In this document: positions 43,733-50,744 of the stretch, piece after piece
Numbering within the stretch: the stretch's first letter is position 1
Layout: the number at the start of each line of letters is the position of its first letter
NCBI GenBank assembly: GCA_018240565.1
Contig: JAFEFO010000042.1
Span: 55,460 to 119,459, forward strand
Origin: Pseudomonadota bacterium
GTDB taxonomy: Bacteria; Pseudomonadota; Gammaproteobacteria; Xanthomonadales; Rhodanobacteraceae
DNA length: 64,000 bases
Reading direction: 5' to 3'
Translations under genes and position numbers: made by a program
Notes under the pieces: generated by a model
The model's database searches: none
The model's input: the letters and a program-made list of their open reading frames with translations, nothing else
What the model was told of the DNA's origin: nothing

Positions 43733-43766
43733 TGGCTAACCCGGCATGAAGCGCCATCATGCACGC

Positions 43767-44375
43767 ATGATCCGCATTGCGCTCGCCGACGACCATGCCA
43801 TCGTACGTACGGGTTTCCGCGCGCTGATCGAGGAAGAACCCGACATGGCGATTGTCGCCGAGTGCGACAGCGCCGATGCGGCGCGCGCGATGGTGGCTGC
43901 ACACGTTCCGGATGTCTTGGCATTCGATATCGCCATGCCCGGCGGCGGGCTCTCGCTGGTGCCGGATTTGCGTGCTTCGATGCCGGAGTTGCGCCTGCTG
44001 TGCCTGAGCATGCACGATCGTGAGCCGTACGTATTCGAGGCCTTGCGCCGCGGCGTGCACGGTTATGTGACCAAGGGCGCCGCCACCGACGAACTGGTTG
44101 CCGCCATTCGTGCGGTGTGCGCGGGCGAGGTCTATTTGAGTTCGGACCTGGAAAAACCCCGACCATCGCCGGAACCCGCGCTGGAGAGCCTGAGCGAGCG
44201 CGAACGCGCGGTCTTCCTGCTGACGGCGCGCGGCGCAAAGCCCAAGCAGGTCGCCATGGAACTGGGTATCAGCGACAAGACCGCCTATCTGCATCGCGCC
44301 ACGGTGTACGCCAAACTCGGCGCGCGCAACGAACTGGAATTGCACCAGATCGCGCTGGAGCGCGGGTTGCTTTGA
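43767..44375 (+). CDS. NarL/UhpA-type response regulator
   Basis: 202 residues from the ATG at 43767 (an ATG seven codons earlier is possible). The receiver domain has D8/D9 and the phospho-acceptor D54 (VLAFDIAMPGGG), with K at YVTKGA. The C-terminal LuxR helix-turn-helix is LSERERAVFLLTARGAKPKQVAMELGISDKTAYLHRATVYAKLG. Pairs with the divergent MASE1 kinase. It ends 9 bases from the next gene, which is convergent. Confidence 0.9.
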   Translation: MIRIALADDHAIVRTGFRALIEEEPDMAIVAECDSADAARAMVAAHVPDVLAFDIAMPGGGLSLVPDLRASMPELRLLCLSMHDREPYVFEALRRGVHGYVTKGAATDELVAAIRAVCAGEVYLSSDLEKPRPSPEPALESLSERERAVFLLTARGAKPKQVAMELGISDKTAYLHRATVYAKLGARNELELHQIALERGLL

Positions 44376-44384
44376 GTTCTGTCT

Positions 44385-46403
44385 TCAGCCTGCCAGCGGC
44401 CTTCTTGGCACACCGCGCAGTTCCAATACGAATTCCACGCCGCTGCCATCGTGCAGATTGCGGGCCGATGCACTGCCGCGATGTGCCTGCGCGATCAGGC
44501 GCACGACGAACAGGCCAAAGCCCAGATGCGGTGTTTCGCCGCGCGCGCCGGCATCGCGCACGCTGACCAATGAATCGAACAGGCGATCCTGCAGCGCGGG
44601 CGGCAGCGGTGGGCCGCTGTTGGCGACGGCGATGCGCGCGCCACCGTGGATGGCGGTGAGGGTGATGCGGATCCAGCCGGACTCCGGCGCAAAGCTGCGC
44701 GCATTGTCGACAAGCTTGTCCAACGCCTGCGCGATCAGCTCCGGCGCGCCGTGCATCGGCACGGGATCGAGGGGCAGTTCGGCATCCAGGCGTCGCGGCG
44801 CAACCAGAGGCCGATAACTTTCCACGCAACCGCGCACCACGGCGGCGAGGTCGAAGTCTTCGGGTTCGGCGGATGCAATCGCGCGTTCCATGCGGCTGGC
44901 CTGGCTCATTGCGCGCACGATCGCGCCGAGTCTTTCCGCACCGTCGCGGGCGCGCGCGACGTACGGCCGCGCATCGGCCGGCAGGGATTGATGATCGAGG
45001 TTCTCGAGCGAGGATTTGACGATGGCGAGCGGCGTGTGCAGCTCGTGCGAGAGCTTGCTCGCCAGTGTGCGCAGGTAGTCCGTATAGGCGGCCGATTCGT
45101 CGAGCAGGCGTGAAAAACTGCGTGCCAGATCACCCAGCTCGTCGCGCGACTCGGTCAGCGGCAACGCCACATCGCTGCGCCCGCCGGCGCGAACTGCGCG
45201 CTCGGCGGCATTGCGCAGACGCCGGATGCGCAAGCTCAGCACGCTGGCGAAGGCGAACAGGATGGCCCCCGCAATGATGAGCGCGAGCAGGCTGGCGCCG
45301 CCGAGGCTGAGCAGGGCGCGATTGGTGAGCAGCGGTAGCGTCGCGCTGGTGCGTTCGAGCAGCAGGGCGCCATGGACTTCGCCGTTGGCCTGCAGCGGCA
45401 CGGCGGCGGCGAGCACGACGTCGCCATCGGCGTTGCCGCGATGCCAGGCCGTGGCGACGACGCCGGACAGCGCCTGCCAGACCTCGGTCGCATCCAGTCG
45501 CGGCAGGCTCGGCGCGAAATTCGCGGACTGGCTGGCCTGCGGTGCGATCAGGCTGCGGTAGACGAAACCTTCCAGCCAGCGCCGGCGCGCGCCACGCGTT
45601 CCGGCCGTGTCGGCGAGCTTGCCGGCCGCGCCCAGCACCCAGCCTTCGTCGCTGATCAGGCGCACGCGCATGCCATCCGGCACGATGCGATTCAGTTGCG
45701 CCGACAGCGCATGCGAATCGTGCAGCAAGGGCAAGGTGTCGGACGAATCCGGCATCGGCGCCGCGGAATCGAACACGGTCAAGCCAAGCCGGTCCGGCAT
45801 CTGCGCGCGCGGCAGGCGCAATTCCACGCGATAGCCGGAGCCGTCTTCCTGCCATACGCCTTCGACGATGGTCGGCAAGGCATTGTCGCTGGCGTCGCCG
45901 AGCGTGAGCGCGTCGAAGTGCCCGGGTCCGGCGCTGGCGATGAGGTAGCGGCGGGTGAGGTCGCCGCGCCGCAGCGTCAGGGTCAGGTGATCGGCGAATG
46001 CGGCGCGCGGATCGTTCGCGTCGACGCGGTCGCGCGTGGCATCGCGCACGCGGGCATACAGGTACACCCAGGCCTCGTCATCGCACAGCAGTACGCTCAG
46101 CTTCGCCGGATCGTTCGCGGGCCCGAGCTTCTGGGCGAAAGGCGCGAGCATCTTCCAGTCGTCATCGTAGCCGTCCACGACCATGCGCCCGGGCGCGCGA
46201 TGCACGTACAACGCCGAACCCGTGGGCGGCAGCGGCACGCCGAGCACGTCGAGGCTTTGCGCCAGCGCGTTCGCCGTGGCGATGAGCGTCTGTTCCTGGC
46301 CCTGGCGCAGCAGCTGCTCCATCTGGCGCACGAACAGCCAGCCGGCCAGCGGCAACGCCAGCGTGGACAGGGCAATCAGCAGGAGCTTGAATCGCAGCGA
46401 CAT
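44385..46403 (-). CDS. Sensor histidine kinase resembling the proteobacterial dedicated-sortase-system kinase
   Basis: 672 residues. N-terminal helix (LLLIALSTLALPLAGWLFV), a large periplasmic domain of about 330 residues (LYVHRAPGRMVVDGYDDDWKML..., carbohydrate-binding-like in places), a second helix (about residues 370-395), HAMP, then HisKA with H453 (KLSHELHTPLAIVKSS) and a HATPase. The N-terminal and overall layout resemble the kinases annotated with a proteobacterial dedicated sortase system. No sortase or OmpA-family partner is in the window. It is encoded after its regulator on the same strand, with repeat copy D between them. Confidence 0.82.
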   Translation of the reverse strand: MSLRFKLLLIALSTLALPLAGWLFVRQMEQLLRQGQEQTLIATANALAQSLDVLGVPLPPTGSALYVHRAPGRMVVDGYDDDWKMLAPFAQKLGPANDPAKLSVLLCDDEAWVYLYARVRDATRDRVDANDPRAAFADHLTLTLRRGDLTRRYLIASAGPGHFDALTLGDASDNALPTIVEGVWQEDGSGYRVELRLPRAQMPDRLGLTVFDSAAPMPDSSDTLPLLHDSHALSAQLNRIVPDGMRVRLISDEGWVLGAAGKLADTAGTRGARRRWLEGFVYRSLIAPQASQSANFAPSLPRLDATEVWQALSGVVATAWHRGNADGDVVLAAAVPLQANGEVHGALLLERTSATLPLLTNRALLSLGGASLLALIIAGAILFAFASVLSLRIRRLRNAAERAVRAGGRSDVALPLTESRDELGDLARSFSRLLDESAAYTDYLRTLASKLSHELHTPLAIVKSSLENLDHQSLPADARPYVARARDGAERLGAIVRAMSQASRMERAIASAEPEDFDLAAVVRGCVESYRPLVAPRRLDAELPLDPVPMHGAPELIAQALDKLVDNARSFAPESGWIRITLTAIHGGARIAVANSGPPLPPALQDRLFDSLVSVRDAGARGETPHLGFGLFVVRLIAQAHRGSASARNLHDGSGVEFVLELRGVPRRPLAG

Positions 46404-46429
46404 AATCGTGACTGTCAAAATTGAGCGAC

Positions 46430-46518
46430 GTCATTCCGGCAGGGACTGCCGGAATCCAGTTGCCACGGATGGCATCCATGCCGTCTGGATACCGGCAGTC
46501 CCTGCCGGTATGACGAGC
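46430..46518. repeat. Nested palindromic intergenic repeat, copy D
   Basis: Left hairpin ATTCCGGCA/TGCCGGAAT and right hairpin ATACCGGCA/TGCCGGTAT, with GTCAT/ATGAC ends. It corresponds to copy A read on the other strand. It lies between the response-regulator stop and the kinase start of one presumed operon, where it could reduce kinase expression relative to the regulator. Confidence 0.85.
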
Positions 46519-46525
46519 ATGCAGA

Positions 46526-47215
46526 TCACGGCTTCCATCGGTATCCCGCACCGTGAACAGTCTCGATCGCATCGAACCCAGGATCGATGGCGATGAACTT
46601 CTTGCGGATGCGCTTGATGTGCGAAGTGATCGTGGCGTCATCGACGACGACCTGTGCCTCGCGCATGAGCTGGTCGCGGTTCTTCACGTGGCCGGGGAAG
46701 CGCACCATCGTGTGCACCATCCAGAATTCGGTCACCGTCAAAGGTACCTCGGCGCCGTTCCAGGTGATGCGCATGCGCTCGGCCTCGAGCTTGAGCGGGC
46801 CGTGTTCGACCACGGTTTCCTTCGATGCCGGCTTGCCCAGCGCATCCATGCGCCGGAACAGCGCGCTGATGCGTGCGGCCAGATGATGCAGGCTCACGTC
46901 CTTGGTCAGGTAATCGTCGGCGCCCAGGCGCAGGCCGGAGATGATGTCGAAATCCGAATCGCGCGCGGTCAGGAAGATGATCGGCAACGCCGCGGATTTC
47001 GCGCGCAATTCGCGACACAATTCGAATCCGCCTTCGGGCTCGTCACCAAGGCCGACATCGATGATGACCAGCTCCGGCAGGCGCAGCGCGAAGGCGCGAC
47101 TGGCGTCCGGGCGGGAACCGAAACCTTGCACCTGGTAGCCGATGCGCGTGAGCGCCTCGACATAGTTGGCGCGGATGGCGGGTTCGTCCTCGACGATGGC
47201 GATGCTGCGACCCAT
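46526..47215 (-). CDS. OmpR/PhoB-type response regulator, sortase-system-like
   Basis: 229 residues. Receiver domain with E9/D10 and phospho-acceptor D53 (LVIIDVGLGDEPEGGFELC), T at FLTARDSDFD and K at YLTKDVS. The C-terminal winged helix includes PLTVTEFWMVHTMVRFPGHVKNRDQLM and DDATITSHIKRIRKKF. The sequence closely recalls regulators described with the proteobacterial dedicated sortase system. It is upstream of, and co-directional with, its probable kinase. Confidence 0.85.
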   Translation of the reverse strand: MGRSIAIVEDEPAIRANYVEALTRIGYQVQGFGSRPDASRAFALRLPELVIIDVGLGDEPEGGFELCRELRAKSAALPIIFLTARDSDFDIISGLRLGADDYLTKDVSLHHLAARISALFRRMDALGKPASKETVVEHGPLKLEAERMRITWNGAEVPLTVTEFWMVHTMVRFPGHVKNRDQLMREAQVVVDDATITSHIKRIRKKFIAIDPGFDAIETVHGAGYRWKP

Positions 47216-47387
47216 GGTGCTTGCCTCGAATGGATTGGCCCAGCTTACGGTGCGGCACGACGCGCGGCAATCGGTGTCGCGCACGCGTCAGCGATTTGCC
47301 ATATTTCGTCGCCATCGCGCCTTGCGCGTGTCGGCGCCCGCGCCCGCGGTGCGTTCAATCTGGCCACGCTCACCCAAGGAGACCGCC

Positions 47388-47516
47388 ATGAAGACCGAAC
47401 GCCCCGAGACCAACGTGCAGGCCAATGCCGAACTGTCCCGCAACTTCGAGCCGCTGCGCATCGTGTTTGCCTTGAGCGCCTTGCTGCTGGGACTGCTTGC
47501 CAGCTTGCGCTTCTGA
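47388..47516 (+). CDS. 42-residue single-helix membrane peptide
   Basis: MKTERPETNVQANAELSRNF leads into a hydrophobic helix (IVFALSALLLGLLASLRF). An ideal AAGGAGACCGCC precedes the ATG. The acidic, polar N-terminus and hydrophobic C-terminus suggest a small inner-membrane protein. It is followed 27 bases later by another tiny gene on the same strand. No family was recognised. The region 47216-47387 before it holds no other gene. Confidence 0.6.
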   Translation: MKTERPETNVQANAELSRNFEPLRIVFALSALLLGLLASLRF

Positions 47517-47543
47517 CCATACGCGATCCGACCGGAGACGACC

Positions 47544-47684
47544 ATGGATACCTATCTGCCCGCCGAATACCTGAAGTTGCGCGACGAACTGGAGGATTGG
47601 CGCGATGCGACGCGTGCTGAACCCAGGAATGAGCACGCCACGGATAGCGACGACGACCCCGATCCGTCCTGGCAGGTGTTGTAG
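47544..47684 (+). CDS. 46-residue acidic small protein
   Basis: Starts MDTYLPAEYLKLRDELEDWRD and ends in an Asp-rich tail (TDSDDDPDPSWQVL). GGAGACGACC precedes the ATG. Codon use fits the genome. The N-terminal part should be helical and the tail disordered. Tandem with the membrane peptide above; a hairpin with a short T-run follows. The function is unknown. Confidence 0.55.
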   Translation: MDTYLPAEYLKLRDELEDWRDATRAEPRNEHATDSDDDPDPSWQVL

Positions 47685-47697
47685 TTTCGCTTTGCCC

Positions 47698-47753
47698 GCG
47701 CCGCGGAAGCCGGTTCCTCCCCCAACCTCCGAAGGCTTCCCGGCGCGCTTTTA
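47698..47753 (+). terminator. Probable intrinsic terminator after the two small genes
   Basis: GCGCCGCGGAAGCC (47698-47711) can pair, with one mismatch or bulge, with GGCTTCCCGGCGC (47734-47746). The 22-base loop is long, but the stem is GC-rich and is followed by GCTTTT. It overlaps the end of the convergent rpe gene by a few bases. Confidence 0.4.
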
Positions 47754-48416
47754 TCCGATCGCGCGACGCATCGCCGCGATCGTGGCGGTGTAGTCCTTCT
47801 GCCCGAAGATCGCCGAGCCAGCGACAAAGGTATCGGCGCCAGCGCGGGCGATCTCGGCGATGTTGTCGGCCTTCACGCCGCCGTCGATTTCCAGCCGGAT
47901 TTGCCGACCGCTGCGATCGATGATCTCGCGTGCGCGGCGCAGTTTTTCCAGCGCTGTCGGGATAAAGCTCTGCCCGCCAAAGCCGGGATTGACCGACATG
48001 ATCAGGACGAGATCGATCTTGTCGAGCACGTAATCCAGATGATCCAGCGGCGTGGCCGGGTTGAAGACGAGCCCGGCCTTGCAGCCGTGCTCATGGATCA
48101 GGCCGAGCGTGCGGTCGATGTGCTCGCTCGCTTCCGGATGGAAGCTGATCAGGCTGGCGCCGGCCTTGGCGAAATCCGGCACGATGCGATCCACCGGCTT
48201 GACCATCAGGTGCACATCGATCGGGGCTTTCACGCCGTGCTTGCGCAATGCCGCGCACACCAGCGGACCGATGGTCAGGTTTGGCACGTAGTGGTTGTCC
48301 ATCACGTCGAAGTGGATCCAGTCCGCGCCGGCAGCGAGGACGTTGTCCACCTCCTCGCCGAGCCGGGCGAAGTCCGCGGAAAGAATGGATGGCGCGATGA
48401 CGGCGGGAAGTTTCAT
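47751..48416 (-). CDS. rpe: Ribulose-phosphate 3-epimerase
   Basis: A 221-residue TIM barrel interconverting ribulose 5-phosphate and xylulose 5-phosphate. Motifs: [55 protein letters not shown] and [11 protein letters not shown], with the two catalytic aspartates (VMDNH, EIDGG) intact. Confidence 0.97.
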   Translation of the reverse strand: MKLPAVIAPSILSADFARLGEEVDNVLAAGADWIHFDVMDNHYVPNLTIGPLVCAALRKHGVKAPIDVHLMVKPVDRIVPDFAKAGASLISFHPEASEHIDRTLGLIHEHGCKAGLVFNPATPLDHLDYVLDKIDLVLIMSVNPGFGGQSFIPTALEKLRRAREIIDRSGRQIRLEIDGGVKADNIAEIARAGADTFVAGSAIFGQKDYTATIAAMRRAIG

Positions 48417-48433
48417 TGCGGTGTCCCTTGTTC

Positions 48434-48545
48434 GTCATTCCGGCAGGGACTGCCGGAATCCAGTTGCCATGGATGGCAACAACGTCTTAGCACACAAAGC
48501 ATCCGTGCAGTCTGGATCCCGGCAATCCCTGCCGGGATGACACGC
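48434..48545. repeat. Nested palindromic intergenic repeat, copy E
   Basis: Left hairpin ATTCCGGCA/TGCCGGAAT and right hairpin ATCCCGGCA/TGCCGGGAT with GTCAT/ATGAC ends. The spacer is extended (AACAACGTCTTAGCACACAA and neighbours) compared with copies A, B and D. Located between djlA and rpe, which point the same way. Confidence 0.83.
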
Positions 48546-48553
48546 TGTGCGCG

Positions 48554-49336
48554 TCACTTGATTCCGCGTTCGGCGCGTATCTTCTCATACGCGGCATTGA
48601 TTTCGCGCGCGCGCTCCTCGGCGCGGCGCTTGAGTGCCTCGGGCACATCACCGAGTTTGTCCGGATGGTGCTGGCTGATCAGGCGCCGGTAGGCCGTCTT
48701 GATGTCCTGTTCGCTGGCCGTGCGCGTGATGCCGAGCACGGCGTAGGGATCCTTGCCCTGCGGCGTGGCGCCCGGCGGCGGTTGCGATTGCCGGTAGCCG
48801 CCGGCGTGGCCGAAGCCGTAGCCGCGCATGGCCGCCAGCGCCGCCAGTTCCTGTTCGTGCACGCCCAGCGTCGCGCACAGCTTGCGCACCAGCGTGAGTT
48901 TTTCCGGCGCCAGCGTGCCTTCGGCGAAGACGATTTCCAGCAACAGGTCGAGCACGATGTAGGCGCGATCGCGGCGGCCACCGCACCAGCCGCGCAACTC
49001 CGCGATCGACCGATCGGCGTTGAAGGATTCCTGCTTGCCGTCCTTGAAACGTGCGATCGCCTCGCCGCGTTGTACGGCCGACAGGCCCAGGCGCGCGATC
49101 AGGTTTTCGGTGGCGGCGATCTCCGGCTCCGACACGCGGCCATCGGACTTGGCGATGGCGCCGGCGAGGGCGAACAGCGGGCCGATGAAATCGCGTGGCG
49201 ATGCCATCCGGCTACCGCCGCCGATCGCGCCGATGTCCCACAGGTGCCCGAACAGCACGCCGATGACGATGCCGGCCGGATTGCGCAGCAGGATCCAGCC
49301 GAGCAATGCGCCGATCAGTTTGCCGGTGATTTTCAT
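48554..49336 (-). CDS. djlA: Membrane-anchored DnaJ-like co-chaperone DjlA
   Basis: 260 residues. An N-terminal Gly-rich membrane segment (KLIGALLGWILLRNPAGIVIGVLFGHLWD) is followed by a TerB-like helical domain (about 50-170) and a C-terminal J domain with HPD (LISQHHPDKLG). E. coli DjlA has the same order and stimulates DnaK at the membrane. Its ATG overlaps the stop of the upstream cytochrome gene by four bases (ATGA). Confidence 0.92.
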   Translation of the reverse strand: MKITGKLIGALLGWILLRNPAGIVIGVLFGHLWDIGAIGGGSRMASPRDFIGPLFALAGAIAKSDGRVSEPEIAATENLIARLGLSAVQRGEAIARFKDGKQESFNADRSIAELRGWCGGRRDRAYIVLDLLLEIVFAEGTLAPEKLTLVRKLCATLGVHEQELAALAAMRGYGFGHAGGYRQSQPPPGATPQGKDPYAVLGITRTASEQDIKTAYRRLISQHHPDKLGDVPEALKRRAEERAREINAAYEKIRAERGIK

Positions 49337-49638
49337 GGTTGCGCTGCTTGCGCGGGTTGCTGCGCGTACCAGGCCAGGATCGCGTCGGCTTCCGCGGCGT
49401 TGAGCATGCCGAGTGCTGCGCGCATCGCCGGAAAATCGCGCTTGCCGGAGCGGTATTGCGCGATCGCATCGCGCAGATAGGCCAGGTTTTGCCCGGCCAG
49501 GTTGGGATGCGCCACGACGCTGGCATGGCCGTTCTCGCCATGGCAGGCGGCGCACAGGCCGAGTTTGGGCGGCGCGTCGGCCCGGGACGCAAGCGGGAAC
49601 ATGAACGCGGCAAGCGCGCAGGCCAGGACGATACGCAT
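49333..49638 (-). CDS. Small periplasmic class I c-type cytochrome
   Basis: 101 residues. Signal peptide MRIVLACALAAFMFPLASRA, then one heme site C29-A-A-C32-H33 (LCAACHG). A candidate axial Met lies in FPAMRAALGML. Small monoheme cytochromes of this kind (c4/c553-like) carry electrons in the periplasm. Coupling to djlA by ATGA overlap is unusual, as no shared process is obvious. Confidence 0.88.
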   Translation of the reverse strand: MRIVLACALAAFMFPLASRADAPPKLGLCAACHGENGHASVVAHPNLAGQNLAYLRDAIAQYRSGKRDFPAMRAALGMLNAAEADAILAWYAQQPAQAAQP

Positions 49639-49717
49639 GGGACACGACCGCGAGAAAACAGCGCGCATTTTAGCAGCCGCAACGCGGCTACAATGACGCC
49701 CTTTGCGGAGAACCGTC

Positions 49718-50614
49718 GTGCCGACAACCTTGTTGCAAGCGGACTTGCCTGGTCTTGACCTGATCCATCGCGGCAAGGTGCGCGATGTCTACGCGTTGTC
49801 GGCGCAGGAACTGCTGATCGTGGCGACGGACCGCTTGAGCGCGTTCGACGTGGTGCTGCCCGATCCGATTCCGGGCAAGGGCGAGATGCTGTGCCAGATT
49901 TCCAATTTCTGGTTCGGCCAGACCGCGCACTTGATGCCGAACCACCTCACCGGGAAGAATGTCGCGGACGCATTGCCGGCCGGGACGGATGCAGCGTTGT
50001 ATGCAAAGCGCAGCATCGTCACCAAGCGCCTGAAACCGGTGCCAGTGGAGGCCATCGCGCGCGGTTATCTGATCGGCTCGGGTTGGAAGGACTATCAAGC
50101 GTCCGGCAGTTTGTGCGGCATCAAATTGCCCGCCGGATTGCGCCAGGCGGAAAAACTTCCCACACCGATCTTCACGCCATCGACCAAGGCGCCGAAGGGA
50201 ACGCACGACGAAAACGTCTCGTTCGATGCGGTCGTGCAAGCCGTGGGCGCCGATCTGGCCGAACAGGTACGCGACGCGACCCTGAAGATCTACATGTTCG
50301 CAGCCGAGTACGCGGCGCAGCGCGGCATTCTCATCGCTGACACCAAGTTCGAATTCGGCACCGACGAATCCGGCAGGCTCTTTGTCATGGACGAGATGCT
50401 CACGCCCGATTCCTCGCGCTTCTGGCCGGCGGACGAATATCGCGTCGGCATCAGCCCGCCGAGCTACGACAAGCAATTTGTGCGCGATTACCTGGAAACA
50501 CTCGATTGGAACAAGACCGCGCCGGGGCCGAAGCTTCCGGCAAGCGTGATCCAAGGAACTTCCGCGAAGTATGCGCAGGCGTTGCAGAAGCTCGCCGGCA
50601 TCGTGGTGGATTGA
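49718..50614 (+). CDS. purC: Phosphoribosylaminoimidazole-succinocarboxamide synthase
   Basis: 298 residues, the longer SAICAR synthetase form. It joins aspartate to CAIR with ATP in purine synthesis. Motifs: [57 protein letters not shown] and [29 protein letters not shown]. The GTG at 49718 with GCGGAGAACC upstream is the likely start. Confidence 0.96.
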   Translation: MPTTLLQADLPGLDLIHRGKVRDVYALSAQELLIVATDRLSAFDVVLPDPIPGKGEMLCQISNFWFGQTAHLMPNHLTGKNVADALPAGTDAALYAKRSIVTKRLKPVPVEAIARGYLIGSGWKDYQASGSLCGIKLPAGLRQAEKLPTPIFTPSTKAPKGTHDENVSFDAVVQAVGADLAEQVRDATLKIYMFAAEYAAQRGILIADTKFEFGTDESGRLFVMDEMLTPDSSRFWPADEYRVGISPPSYDKQFVRDYLETLDWNKTAPGPKLPASVIQGTSAKYAQALQKLAGIVVD

Positions 50615-50619
50615 TTGTT

Positions 50620-50735
50620 TCCCCCTCTCCCCTTGCGGGAGAGGGTTGGGGTGAGGGGAAATTTGTCAATCAGTCTGGCGGCTTCCCCACATCCGGCGCT
50701 TCGCGCCACCTTCTCCCGCATGCGGGAGAAGGGAA
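50620..50735. repeat. C/G-rich hairpin repeat (CCCTCTCC family), second copy
   Basis: Three hairpins in a row: CCCTCTCCC/GGGAGAGGG, then GGCGC-TTC-GCGCC (50695-50707), then the perfect palindrome TTCTCCCGCA/TGCGGGAGAA (50711-50730). It includes GGGTTGGGGTGAGGGG, found inverted in the 4738-4882 region. It fills the gap between convergent purC and the M13 peptidase gene and probably ends both transcripts. Confidence 0.75.
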
Positions 50736-50744
50736 GAAGTGGGC

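Noticed and set aside
25108..48545. Repeated palindromes as a possible CRISPR array
   Set aside because: The copies are kilobases apart rather than regularly spaced with unique spacers, and no cas gene is present.
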